Assembly: GCA_902806575.1 (NCBI GenBank)
Contig: CADCXD010000005.1
Location: forward strand, 3,410,001-3,474,000
From: Jackrogersella multiformis
Taxonomy: Eukaryota; Ascomycota; Sordariomycetes; Xylariales; Hypoxylaceae
Direction: 5' to 3'
DNA length: 64,000 bases
The notes beneath the pieces are model-generated. The model did no database searches. It saw only the letters and a program-made list of their open reading frames with translations, and was not told the origin of the DNA. Position 1 is the stretch's first letter; each line of letters begins with the position of its first letter. Positions 21,621-33,300 of this stretch are shown one piece after another. A program made the position numbers and the translations under genes.

Positions 21621-22523
21621 ATGGGGAATTCTAAGAATAACAATCGGTCCTTACCATTCGTGGTTGAACCTACGGTGCAACACACACATAGTTTAATCCT
21701 TCTTCATGGCCTCGGTTCAAACGGAGAAAAGTTCGGGAGGAAACTTATCGAAAGTGGCATTTCTTCTAATGGGAAAAGACTAGTGGACGTCTTTCCTGGC
21801 GCGAGGTTCATATTCCCAACATCTAAGAAACGGCGTTCAACCGCGTTTGGTCGGGCTATGATCACTCAGTGGTTTGATGTTGGTTCTTTGGATGACCCCT
21901 CTTATCGACAGGAAGCCCAAATTCAAGGTCTAACAGAGTCATGCCATGAAATACTCGAGTTAATAAACGATGAATCCCGGAAGATACCACATGAGAACAT
22001 CATTCTAGGGGGGCTGAGCCAAGGTTATGCCATGGCATCATTATGTCTTCTTACCCTCAGATTTCCCTTGGGTGGCTTCGTTGGGATGAGCGGATGGCTA
22101 CCATTTCAACGAGACATCGAGAGAGTTGCAAAAGACGAGGAAGGCATAGATGACGACAATCCATTCGGGTCCGACACAGACGATCCTTTTGCAAACTCCG
22201 ACGAAGAGTGTTCAAAGGATCAAGATCCGATCGCCAGGGTCGCCGTCTTTCTTAGGGATTTGCTAGATCAAGAGACTCTCGACAATCACTCCAACGCTAA
22301 TTCATCTATACTCACTCCGGTGTTTCTCGGGCACGGCGAGCTTGACGACAAGGTAAAACCCGGTCTTGGAAGGTTGGCTTGCGAAACACTGGTATCCTGT
22401 GGATTTTCTGTTACTTGGAAAAGCTATAGAGATCAAGGCCATTGGTACAAAATCCCTGATGAAATTGATGACCTAGTTGAATTCATCCAGGAGAAAGTTG
22501 GTTGGTCTGTAGAGAAGGCATAA
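21621..22523 (+). CDS. Acyl-protein thioesterase/carboxylesterase-like hydrolase
   Basis: 300-aa alpha/beta hydrolase of the phospholipase/carboxylesterase (APT1-like) family. The oxyanion region is LILLHGLGSNGEKF. The nucleophile is Ser133 in GLSQG, the acid is in FLGHGELDDKV, and the base is His in DQGHWY, so the triad is complete. Family members deacylate S-acylated proteins or hydrolyse short esters; fungal paralogues with this extended length are often uncharacterised. Between core strands there is an acidic insertion (about residues 180-205, DDDNPFGSDTDDPF) not found in compact APT1 proteins. No signal peptide. I chose the ATG at 21621; the open frame continues upstream without another ATG. 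It is divergent from the APH-fold kinase gene. Confidence 0.85.
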   Translation: MGNSKNNNRSLPFVVEPTVQHTHSLILLHGLGSNGEKFGRKLIESGISSNGKRLVDVFPGARFIFPTSKKRRSTAFGRAMITQWFDVGSLDDPSYRQEAQIQGLTESCHEILELINDESRKIPHENIILGGLSQGYAMASLCLLTLRFPLGGFVGMSGWLPFQRDIERVAKDEEGIDDDNPFGSDTDDPFANSDEECSKDQDPIARVAVFLRDLLDQETLDNHSNANSSILTPVFLGHGELDDKVKPGLGRLACETLVSCGFSVTWKSYRDQGHWYKIPDEIDDLVEFIQEKVGWSVEKA

Positions 22524-22756
22524 CCTATTGATGGATGAACCTACTCAGCAGACCTAAGCGGTGATAGCGGAGAGTGGTTTATAATAAGTAGCTGGATAGT
22601 AGTTTTTTTACTCTCCAGAAGGATGCGAAGAGGCAAGGAAGAGTTTCTCTCTTAGTAGCCTTTGCCGGAAGCCTTAGACCTAATGGCGTAGATTCCTAGA
22701 GAAAGGTGCAGGGTAGACATCTTAGGACATGATAAAGCTTGAAGAGGGCTCCTGAA

Positions 22757-23083
22757 ATGCATTTTGGCGTGTCAGAGGTGCTATATTCAAATGTCATGGC
22801 GATGCTATCCGACTCCGGCAGTATGATAGGATGGGTTTTATTGGATACTTCAGACGGGCCAGGCGAGCTTACAGTCGTGTCTCTCCAGCAATGTTTCAGG
22901 TTATACGACGAGGAAGAGCCGATGTGTGTGGAATTCTTAGCATTGGCTAAGATTCCCGCACATGAAGGGATGACTACCGCTGAAGAGCTGAGGGGATATT
23001 GCCGCGTAGGAAGAGGCAGGGTCGTTAAAAGCAGTTTTGACTGGCTTCAAAAATGCGAATCTCACAATCTTGTTGTAGATTAA
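22757..23083 (+). pseudogene. Possible C-terminal fragment of a HET-type protein
   Basis: A 108-codon frame from the ATG at 22757 ends with CRVGRGRVVKSSFDWL, which resembles the C-terminal tail of many fungal heterokaryon-incompatibility (HET) proteins, where a glycine-arginine strand precedes a conserved Trp/Leu segment. No HET domain or other upstream coding part is visible between 22524 and 22757, so if real it is a remnant. The resemblance is weak and from memory; it may be a short orphan gene or chance. Confidence 0.28.
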
Positions 23084-23753
23084 ATTTTAGACTACGTGAT
23101 ATTTCATTCACATTTCCAAAATATGAGCACGTTGGTGAAATGATCAATTTTTGGGGGGCAAGCTAAAGCTCAACGCATTTTTCCGTGTTGCTGAAGCTCA
23201 CTGAGTAACTAATGACTACGTCTAGCAGGGTCAATTTACCACTTGGTAAGACCATTGCAGTAAGTCGTCTAGCTACTCGGGAGAGTTGGGATCAATGTCC
23301 TACCACTTGGGAGTGACAGTATCAAGAACAGTGTCCTTCTCTGGTAGAGAACCAGAGAGCTGGCGGAAAACCAACTTGGGGGACAACGCCTTCGGTGATC
23401 TATCACTAATCAAGATGCACCATGGATCCCTCTCCGAGATCGAGGGTAGGAGCTTTCAAGCTACCATTAACGACCCTCGTACAAATATCATTCTCACCTC
23501 AACCACTTCTCCTTCCCAGGCTGGAGCTTTAAAGCTACCAAGTGGCCTGTGTAGAAACTCTCCTCTCTCATGTGGTCGACCGAGGTTCAATGTTCCTCAT
23601 AACTCGATGAACGCCATTCTCATTGGGGCTTGTGCAGGGGATTTGGGCAAATCAGGGGGAAATGGGGGGTATGATGTGTGCAGTGACTATGTGCTAGGTT
23701 GCCCAGTGAGCTCGTGATATCGGGTTCATGAATTTGCTTGCAAGGACGCCGCC
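23084..23753. other. Intergenic; importin alpha 3' UTR
   Basis: The plus-strand frame 23286-23717 has irregular composition and overlaps what should be the 3' UTR of the importin alpha gene, so I do not call it. The word TACCACTTGG recurs (about 23239 and 23300) and its complement is at about 23538. Confidence 0.4.
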
Positions 23754-25767
23754 TTACATATCCATCGAGTCGCCACCGTTGGCGAAGTTGAAGCCACCGC
23801 CTTGCGCTCCGTTGGTTCCAAACCCGAATGTGCCGTTGGCTTGGGTCTGAGCAGCCATGCCCTCTTCGGCGTTCTCATCCTCGTCGGAGAAGTACTTCTC
23901 GATAATGTTGTAAGACTTCATGTAAATCTCCTCGTTCGCATTCGTCTGGCAGTCGTGTATCTTCTCCATGCCTCCACACTCCTCGATAAACAGCGCGTAA
24001 CGGTTGATCGACTCGGGGCCCTCGCCAGCGGCTTGCTTATCAAGATCACCCACCTTGAGAATGTTCTCTAGGCCATCTAGGGCGACTTGGATAATCTTGT
24101 TGTCGGGGCAAGCTAGGAGGTCGCACAGCGGTTTGATACAGCCTTGCGAGACCAGGTATCTAATCTGTTCGGGCTTCTGGAGGCCGCCGCTGGTAGCATT
24201 GCTAATGGCCCAGCACGCCTCCTTACGGGTCTTCAGGTCACCATTCGACAGCAGGTGAATCAAAGGCGGGATGATGTTGGCGTCAATGACGGACTGGATT
24301 TGCTGGGAGTTGCCAGCGGTGATATTCGAGATGGTCCAGCATGCCTCCTTGCGGATACCATCCTTGTTGGAACTCAACAGAGACAGCAAACACGACAAAG
24401 CACCGCAGTTGATGATGACCTGGGTCTGGACGTCGTCGCCAGTAACAATATTGCCAACAGATCTAAGGGCGGGGGTTTGCACGGAGGTGGACGCATGCAT
24501 GAGCAATTCCACAAGGCGACGGGGGATGCCAGCTTCAATGACGGCCTGGATCTTGTCGTTGGATCCATCGGAGAGGTAAGAAATGGCCCAACAAGCATCG
24601 ATAAGAACCTCGTCGTCAAGAGAGTAGACCAACTTGGCAAGAACCGGAAGCGCGGGTGCAATCTATAAGAATCAAGTCAACACTATTGATCATGCAGGGG
24701 AATGATGAAGGATATAGGGGTAGCGCAACTCACAGTATTCCAATCCGGCTGGGGGGTCTTGCCTCGGCAAAAGTTGCTCAGAGTCCAAGTGGCATTTCGA
24801 AGCATGCTAAGCTTGCGACTGTCACCTAGAAGGGTGAGTAGAGGCTTTAGAGCACCACAGCTGAGGACATAGTCTCGGCATGATGGGCTATCACCGGCAA
24901 TGTTACCCAAAGCCCAGACGGCTTGCTCACGAACATCAGGTTCGGGGCTAGAGAGCAGTTCAACAAAGATTGGGACAGCGCCTGCCTCAATAACCACTTG
25001 GGTCTGAGTAGCACTTCCGGATGCGATGTTGGTAAGAGCCCAGGCGGCCTCGAACTGAACTAGAGTGTGAGGAGAGCGAAGGAACTCGACAAATCGAGTA
25101 ACGACGCCAGTCTTGATGACTTCCTCGATCGGGGGGTTTCGCTCTTTGGAGAGTAGCTTTCTGAACTTGGTAGTGGCTTGGATCTGGAGGTCGATCTGGT
25201 CGGAGAAGACACCATTGACCATCTGAGGAAGGTCCTCGTTCAGCTATTCGATTCAACTGTTAGTATCAAAGTTCAATAGAGGGGTGGATATATATCGTAG
25301 ATAGCGACAGCGACAGCGATAGCGATAGCGATAGCGACAAGAGAGATATCATGGTAGGTAGTCAATGTAGGTAGTCAATAATCAATAGTATGGGTATGGG
25401 GTACAGTTATTTAACTGTGGGGTCGTGGAGCCTCCCGTCGCCATAGCAAATTTGAAGAGAGCAGAGAAAAAGGCAAGAAAAAAACATGAAATAAAAACAA
25501 AACAGGGAAATGATCATCAACAAAAACACATACCTGACTCTCGGTGGGAGCAGACTCATCGTCGCTGTCCGGAGCAGCGCCCAATGAAGCACCAGGACGC
25601 GAATCGCCAGTGCCGATGCCTCGTCTCTTGGCCAAGTTTTCCTCTCGCTTAGCCTTGCGAATCTCGACAGCTTGTTCCTCGCGTCGTCGACGAAGCTCAT
25701 CTGGCTTAAAGGTGCCCTTCGCCTTGTAGTTTGTACGACGATGCTCGGGAATAAATCTGTCGGCCAT
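23754..25767 (-). CDS. Importin subunit alpha (karyopherin alpha)
   Basis: Nuclear import adaptor that binds classical nuclear localisation signals and pairs with importin beta. Exons are 25767-25534, 25243-24734 and 24662-23754, giving 550 aa, the usual length. The N-terminus is the importin-beta-binding domain (EHRRTNYK, RRRREEQAVEIRKAKREENLAKRR, about residues 8-55 in segments). Ten or so armadillo repeats follow with the NLS-binding Trp/Asn array (AAWALTNIASG, AVWALGNIAGD, ATWTLSNFCRG, ACWAISYLSDG, ACWTISNITAG, ACWAISNATSG). The C-terminus is acidic then Gly/Asn-rich (SDEDENAEE). Intron 1 (25533-25244) is long for this window and carries an AGCGAT hexamer repeat. The assignment is secure; one importin alpha gene per genome is usual in ascomycetes. 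Confidence 0.96.
25299..25340. repeat. AGCGAC/AGCGAT hexamer repeat in importin alpha intron 1
   Basis: About six tandem copies of a 6-bp unit lie within the first intron, between the importin-beta-binding exon and the armadillo exons. Confidence 0.8.
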
Positions 25768-25924
25768 GATTGCTGACGATGAATTCGCTTGAGCGCTTCA
25801 GATGCTTCAAATGGCTGAAATGCTTCAGTGGCGGATTAGGCGATAGGATGATGAATGATGTACCTTAAAAAAGGATAAGGCGGGGTGATTTGTTTTGATC
25901 GCCCCGACAAAAGTTATTGAGGTA

Positions 25925-25946
25925 TGGCGAATGGCGAATGGCGAAT
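25925..25946. repeat. 7-bp tandem array (ATGGCGA)
   Basis: Three full copies of ATGGCGA lie about 160 bp upstream of the importin alpha start. Confidence 0.75.
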
Positions 25947-26040
25947 AGTAAAATAGGTATTATTGCGTGGAGACGGAGAGAAATCAAACCTTGGTATCTC
26001 GTTCAAAGAGAATAGATGCAGGTTCCAAGTTTACTCGTAT

Positions 26041-26074
26041 GTGCAATGTGCGATGTGCGATGTGCGATGTGCAG
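26041..26074. repeat. 7-bp tandem array (GTGCGAT)
   Basis: Three exact GTGCGAT units plus diverged copies at both ends, about 280 bp upstream of the importin alpha start. Confidence 0.75.
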
Positions 26075-26777
26075 AGTTGAGGAGGAGTGGGAAGTGAAGT
26101 GGAATAGAAGTGGGATGGCGAAGAAGAAAAAGAAGTTTAACCTTAGAGAGTTGGTCGTAGTGGGGGAAATTATTGCGATGCTGGAAACAGCAGAAGAATT
26201 TGGTTTAACATGGATTTGGTCGCTCTTTCAACCGCTAGCGGGAATACCTCCTGCCTCTGTCCCTGTCCCTTTAGGTTCGGACGGCGTGAGGCATCCAAAT
26301 CACCGCCAATCAAAACGTCATAAGGCAGCCCCACCTCGCAGCACGGGCCATGTAGAACTACATATGAAAGACACCTGACTATCATGTGACACCGCAATTG
26401 CAGTACAAAGGGACTTGTCGTATTATGCATTTCGCGAATCCACTCACATTTACTGATAACCAATTATATCTGCTCGTGTCAAGTTGTGCGTCTTAATGCA
26501 AGTTCTAATGCAAGTTGGAATGATTTTTAACGCGCCGTGACGCGTTGTTCGCTGTTACTTAGGTACCTCCCATGTAGTGCCTACCTGGGTATCTACCTAG
26601 GTACCTATCTATCTACCTAAGTTTGAACCTTGACTCCATTTTCAACTTTCAACTTTCCACCTTAGAACTTCCAACTCTATAGATGCATCAGCAATCCAAT
26701 CACAAAACAAAGGCTTTTCGCCAACCCTCCACCCCATCTAATGTGTCAACTATACATTATGCACAATTTCTTTCAAA

Positions 26778-29020
26778 ATGACTATGCGGCAGCCAACAAG
26801 CTCCACGGCACATTCTCGAAATTCTAGCCGGGAGGGGTCTCTTCCTTCAGGATACGTGAGTATCCAAGATGTTCTTGACGAATCTATCCCGGCGGGTAGA
26901 TTTGTGAATGTTATCGGCTTAGTCAAGGATCGTAGGTCTCCGATGCAAACGGGTGGTGTCGGTAAGTGCTTCTTGGTCCTCTTGTCTTATATCGAGTCTA
27001 GCTAATAAATAGAAAAGACTGGAAATCTGCTCTTACCCTCTTCGACAAGTCTATTGAGGACGAACCTGAGAGAGGGCTCCTAATAAACATATTTCGACCA
27101 CAGTCTGAAATTCCTGAACCGGGTGCTACTGACGTCGTGGTGGTAATTTCTGCTAAGGTTCAGTACTTTCGAGGTGAGGTTTCGTTGCTGTCCAACCGGT
27201 CAACCGTAATCCATGTATACTCTGCAAGTGACATTCCCAAGCCGCCGAATTCGGCAAAGCAGGCTTTGGTCCCTCCTCTGAGGTCAAAAGATCGTCTTCC
27301 TGGGGACCCAATACACGAGTACGTCTCCTGGTTGTATCACTCCATCGACAAAGACGTTATACCTGAGGTCGAAGCTTTCCAAATTCAAGTTGATCAGTCT
27401 CGGAACGTCAAGGACAAATTTCGAACCTTGAGTGATGTCCAGGACAGTCATTTCTGCAATGTTATTGTCAATGTAATCAAGGATCCCTTCGACCAAATGG
27501 GTACAACTACTATATGGGTATCGGACTACACCGAGAACGATGCTTTTTACCCTTTTTCCTGGGATCCCCAAACTATCTCTGAAGGCCAGGATGGTGACCT
27601 GTACGGCTATACTACGATGAAGAGTGCGGCTGTGAATAATTGGCCTGGTCCTTATGGGAAAAAATCGATGCAGGTAACCTGTTTCGGAATACATGCGGAA
27701 TTCATCAATAAGGAAGTCAAAGCTGGGAACTGGGTCTATCTACGCAATCTTCAAGTCAAATATGGGCGCAACGGAAATAACCTTGAAGGATTCCTGCGGG
27801 AAGACCGCAATTCCTACCACTCTGCACTTCAAGTCGACATCCTCGCAACCGACGACCCGGAGAATATTGACAGGCGGCTTAAAGAAACCATTAGGAGAAA
27901 AAGGGACTACGAGAAGATTAAGAAACGGCAACAGAAGGATTATGCTGCGAATGAGAGTGGCAAGGGTGGCAAGGGAGACGGCAGTAAGAAAAAACCAGGG
28001 GATCAAGGAGAAACAAAGCTAAGTTCGAAGGAACGGCGCATCATCGAAAGAGCTCAGTTGTTCAAGAAGGTCGAAGAACAAAAGCGAGAAAGCGAGGCCA
28101 AACTTGGCCTAAACGAACTGAGTACGTCGATTCGATTTATTCTAGATTTGTTGCCTCTACTAACGGAGAATTTAGTCAAGTGTGAAAATATCAGCCAACC
28201 AATTTTTGCCGTCTCTTCCATAGTCGAACCGGTGCCGTGGACGACAACGGTAGATGGCCAAGAAGTGATCTTGACACTTCCTTTCACTTGCGCCAAGTAT
28301 CGAGCCAATGTTCGAGTCGTAGACTTCCAACCTCCTAGGCTAGCAGAATTCACAACCTGGCGCAAAAGCACCGAATACGACACTTTATCAGACCATAGTG
28401 GTGGCTCCGACTCAGAATCGGACAACGATGGAGGCACATTGGATCGATATACCGGGATGAAGATCTGGGAGTGGCGATTTGCTCTGCTGCTGGAGGAGGC
28501 CAATCCAAAGCACAAGGGCGAATGTGATAGGCTTTGGGTTGTAGTCGACAACACTGAGGCGGAGCTTTTACTAAATCTCAATGCATCAGAGTAAGACAAT
28601 CCTTTCTTGCCCTCCTTCCAAACACCTAAAAATCCTATACAAAAAAACAAACATCTGGCTAATCTTCACATCAGCCTTAGAGCAAATCCCGATAGTCTAG
28701 ATGAACTGCGAGAAAAGCTCTTCACGCTCTGGGGCAACCTAGAGGAGTGCAAGCAGCAGGATCTACAACGTCAGGTTACAAACAAGCAGCGAACAGCAGC
28801 CCAGGAACCTCCTCCGTCCTCGCCCATTCGTCCAGGAAGTGGCCATCAGGTCCAGGCGACTAGCAACACAAAGTCTGCACTATCCAATAAGCCATTCGCA
28901 TGCTGCATCCGCCAGTATGGCACTAAGGTTCGCGAGAAGGATCCCAAAGCGGCAAACGCCGGAGATGGAAAGCGCTGGGAGAGGATGTTTGCTCTATTCG
29001 GCACCAAGATCGCCTCTTGA
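26778..29020 (+). CDS. Protection of telomeres protein 1 (Pot1)
   Basis: Single-stranded telomeric DNA-binding protein that caps chromosome ends. Exons are 26778-26961, 27018-28121, 28176-28590 and 28675-29020, giving 682 aa. The first OB fold spans about residues 24-150: SIQDVLDESIPAGRFVNVIGLVKD, then DWKSALTLFD across the first intron, then LLINIFRP. The second OB-like region includes CNVIVNVIKDPF, TIWVSDYTEND and QVTCFGIHAEF; a basic Lys/Arg-rich linker follows (about residues 345-420), then the C-terminal domain with KIWEWRFALLLEEA. The intron 28122-28175 is 54 nt and free of stops, so the reading frame runs straight through it; I splice it because CTACTAAC precedes TTTAG. Convergent with Scc3. 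Family assignment is confident from the OB1 region and overall order. Confidence 0.88.
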
Positions 29021-30358
29021 TTCAAGATTTAAAACCCCCCGTCGAAGAATTAAAGAGTAGAAGATCCATGCCGTGGTGGTGTAAGGAACGGCCTCAGAGA
29101 TCGCAATCTAATGTGGGAGTTCAATGTCGTGCTCAGCCTTAGCATGCCAACTCATCATTTCGATTTGCTGAGTACATGATGGATTTTAGACTAGTGTAGA
29201 GATATTGCTGTGATGTTATATTTGCTGCTATGCGTTTCCCCCGTTAGCGGATAGGAGGCCAAACATACACACCATGCACCAATAGCCGGCAGTTCCCACA
29301 AGTCTATCTAAGTATGCTGCGGGTAACGTACACGAAATCGCAACTTCAATACTAACAACCTGTAGAAGATCCATCAAGTGCCCTTGCTAGATAGAAGGAC
29401 TAGATGAATACTTACCTACTTGTTAATGATACCGTCTCTCTAGTCTAGAGATATGCCGACTGATACCCACATCCTATTTGAAACCACAACAGAGAATTCA
29501 CGATCCTCATCTACCCTCACTGCCTATTCGCTCCGAAGAGCTAGGGGACATCCATCCCATCATACCATAGAATATATACCAGCCCCCTCCCCCAGAGGCT
29601 CAAGAGCTTCCCGTCCTATTTAGCTTCCCATGCCGTAACGAGGTACCTAGTAACATAATCTCCAACATACATACTCTGTAGGTAGCTATGTGCGCGATTC
29701 ACATCTACATTTCTCGAGTAAACTCCAGATCTCCGTTCCTACTTCACGCAATCTGTCAAGATCACAAGCCTACATAACACAACACAGCTCATACATACTC
29801 AGCACCCAGCACCCAGCACTCACCACTCACTCACAACCCATACTACGACACCACCACCACACCACACATCACAAATCACAAGCCCACGCCAACACGCAAT
29901 CAGCACAGCATCCAAGGATGAATCAGGGAATCCATTTTGCGCCTCTCCTACAATTAACCTCGTCCGCCCGTCCATACATACATACATACGTACGGTAGCT
30001 AGCTACAAGCCGGTGAGCGGCGCTCGCAAAGAACCTCGCGTAAGATAACATAACGTAAAGATAAACATAACATAAAACTTGGGAAGAACAGCGCGCGAGT
30101 GAGGTTGATTGAAGGTAGATAGTTGACAATCGCCGCGACTCCGCCCGCTCCCGGCTAACTGACTAACACGCGTCGCGGAGAATCGTATCGGTGAATCAAT
30201 CAATCAATCAAATCAATCAAACAATCGACTCTAAGACCCCCTTCCGTCCGCCCGTCATTTCGTTCCAGAGTTCCGTTCAAGCCGTTAAATAAATAGGTAG
30301 GTAGGTAGGTACACGAATAGCAATAAAAAGTCGTTGAATGTCAGCAGCTCTTAGCTCG
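29021..30358. other. Convergent intergenic, Pot1 / Scc3
   Basis: Holds both 3' UTRs. From about 29,740 to 29,920 the plus strand is CA-rich like a 5' leader and is followed by ATG at 29919, but that frame stops after 26 codons. CATA units (29975-29992), AATC units (30195-30225) and TAGG units (30295-30311) are simple repeats. Confidence 0.5.
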
Positions 30359-33300
30359 TTAGTCCCCGATGACTTCGTCGTCTTCCATCGGCTCTCCGCC
30401 CGCCGGTCTCTCCTCTTCCTCGTCGTCTTCGATGGGGTCGTCCAGCAGCTCTCGTCGTCTTAGGTCCTCGACCGTGCCTTCTTCCGGTTCGGGTTCGTCG
30501 AACGGATCGTCCACCCTCGGGTTCTCGTCGTCGTCGTCGTCCTCGATTACCAACTCTGCGCTGAGCGCTGGTTTCTTCGCCGCTTCCTTGCCTTTAGCCT
30601 TAGCTGCGGATTTCTTCTTTCCGCCCCTGAGCTCGCGAAGGTGGTCTTCGTCTAGATACGCTACGATGTCCTTGTAGTTGTTTCCGAGTTTCGTTTTATT
30701 GCGGTTGAGCCGCTTTCGCAGCTTCCCAGCGTCTGGCCCGCTGTGGTCGATGGTCTTGGCTAGGATGGCGAGGACGAGTTTGCCGGTGAGCTCGCAGAGT
30801 ATCTTCTCGGCTTTCAGCTCAGCCGCGACGCGCTCTTGCCCCGTGAGTTCTTCATCTTCGTCGTCCTCGGGTGGTAATTCGTCGTCCACGGGATCTTCAT
30901 CGTCCACGGGATCGTTGAGTTGTTTGTTAGCTCGCTTCGCATATGCACGCTCCGCTGCGTCAAATATGGGGATGATCTCCTGAGTGATCAGGGCCTGAGG
31001 CATCTCCTCAAGCAGAGGACGCAACTTCCTGTACTTAGATGCTTGCGGGTCTTGGATTATAGGTCGAAGAAAGACGAACAGTCCGCAGAGATCGCAGGCC
31101 ATACCGACAGCGAAGAGACGAAGATCATCGTTGAAACCTCGCGAAGAAAAGGTCTGTATAAGGTTCGTGATAAAATCCTTGCGCAAGACGACCAGCTGAT
31201 CGACCTCGCTATCAGGTATATCTTCATTGCTTTCGACAATGCTCTTTAATCTCCTGACCTTCCACATGAAATAAAATTGACATGATTTTATGGCAAAAGC
31301 GACTATCTCATCCTCGGGATCATCCAGATCTTCATTTGGTTCTGTTAATAGGCCACGATGCACGATACCGGTGAGAATTTTAATAGCCGGTTGGTCGGAG
31401 TCTCGGGATGTTCCTGGGGTTTCAAGAACATCCGCGCAGTCTGACACAGCAACCAGCTTGCTGATTTTCATGAGAGCTTGAGAAAGCTCAACTAGTGTTT
31501 CCCTATCAAGATTGCCTCGAGCTGATAGCTCGCAAATCTTGTCTATTCCCCGTAAGGAATTAAGCGAGTTGTCCCAGAGTACCGCTATTTTGTTGTCGGT
31601 CACTTCCTCGAGCTCCTCATATTGTCGAGCGTGGATGAATGCTGCGGCAGCCTCATTGAGGAGTCCTTGGTCAACATGGCGGTTGAATTGAGTTGTAATC
31701 TCGTCGAGAAGCTTATCGTACGTTGCCGAGTTTTGACGTAGCTGCTGGAATACTTCTAGATCGAGAAAATGCTCCAATCGTAGTACAGTAGCAGCCATTG
31801 TAGGATCAGACCCAAACCTGTTCAGGAGACGGGGGATGAGCGAAGCCAGTTTCATGCCGGCGTCGTCCTGCGCATCCGCGTCAACCTTGCCCGTCCTCTT
31901 TTTGTGTCTGTCATGATCTGTCGAAGGCATTAGACTCTCCTTTACCGCAGCCGCGAGGACCTCCAGTAGAATAGCCTCTTCTCGAGGGTTAGGAGCAACG
32001 GCTTTTTTCGTGGCTGCCTCAATGGAATTTGTTTTTGAGCTTTGCCTAGATTTTGCGCTGGTCGAATGGTCAAATAGTAAATAGCCGGCGAGAATCTGCC
32101 AATTGCTGATTTGGGATATCTTTTCGTAGAGCACTTGAGTTGCAAGCGCGATTCGCGAGTCTGGCATATTAGCATTGACTACGTCCGCTGCTACGTCCAA
32201 TCCGTGTCGTATTTCGTCTTGCTCGTCGTTTAATTGAGCATCGTAGACGGCAAGATTCTCCGCGAGGGATTTAATGTTAATCCAATCCCTTCGCAGCGAG
32301 TCATATTCGTTCTCTTCATCATCTCCAAATACCTCTTCGAGAGCATCGCTGCCACCAATATCATCAACTTTGTTGTCAATCAGTTCCTGAACGAGCGCCG
32401 AAAAGAAGCCGACAACGGCTTTCCGAATCCTAGGCTCGGAGTCGAAGACCAATTTGCTGACAGAGTCAACTTCTTCGGGCTCGAGCATACCCGATGCACG
32501 GAGGATGTCGACAACCCCAATCGCTACAACGCGTACTGAGACATCCGAGTCTTTCGTTGCCATTTCGACCAGGCGGGGTCTGAATCTGTCAATGAAATGG
32601 GCCAGTTTCTCTGCATCTCGCTTCAGGACCCTCGCCAACTGCTTGAGAACCTCTAGACGAGTAGAAACGGAAACATCTGAGAGTAGCCATCCTAGGTATC
32701 GCAAGTATTCGGGTGCCATATATACGGTTGGGAGAGTACAAATCCAGGTACCGAGGGCTTCGATACACTCGGCGCGAATTTTCGGGTCGATATCGCGGTA
32801 CCGATGAACAAAGACGATGTCGAAAAGGTCCTTCACTTTCCCATCAATAAATTCGCGGCTACGATTCGCAGCATCAAGAGCCTTCCTTGTATTCTCGACA
32901 AGATTCTTGTTCTTACTGCGGCGGCCAGATTCGACCTGTAGAGCCTGGTTGGACTTCGTAATTCGTTCATCAAGCTGTTTCGTTACGACAATGAGTGAGG
33001 TAAGTATTGCCAGGCCTACGGTGGTTGCCGTGTGTCTAAAGGGGCGTAGAGAGGAAGAAGACATGATGCCAACCCATCGCTGGATGTTGTCTAACAGATC
33101 TTCGTCGCCGTATAAGACATCGGTCTCGTGAAGCACACTGACCAATGACTCGAAAAATCCAACAAGAAGTTCACGGAAGTTTTTGCTACTCTTCGCCCTC
33201 GAGATAAGAGGGTAATCTGAAATGCTGGTCTGTTTATGAACCTGTTAGTCGAGTGCGATATAGGGGTTACAAGAGCAAAAAGTAATATGGCATACCTGTT

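Larger units (their letters stand above)
25768..26777. promoter_or_regulatory. Divergent promoter region, importin alpha / Pot1
   Basis: About 1 kb between two divergent ATGs. It holds two period-7 arrays: ATGGCGA units (25925-25946) and TGTGCGA units (26041-26074). Nearer Pot1 there are CCTAGGTACC palindromes (26569-26606) and CA/CT-rich leader sequence. The frame 26016-26378 spans the repeat and is not a gene. Confidence 0.55.

Noticed and set aside
23286..23717. 143-codon plus frame beside importin alpha
   Set aside because: Irregular composition, and it lies in the expected 3' UTR of the importin alpha gene.
29919..29999. 26-codon frame after a CA-rich leader-like stretch
   Set aside because: Too short, ends in a CATA repeat, and has no conserved features; kept only as a note on the spacer.
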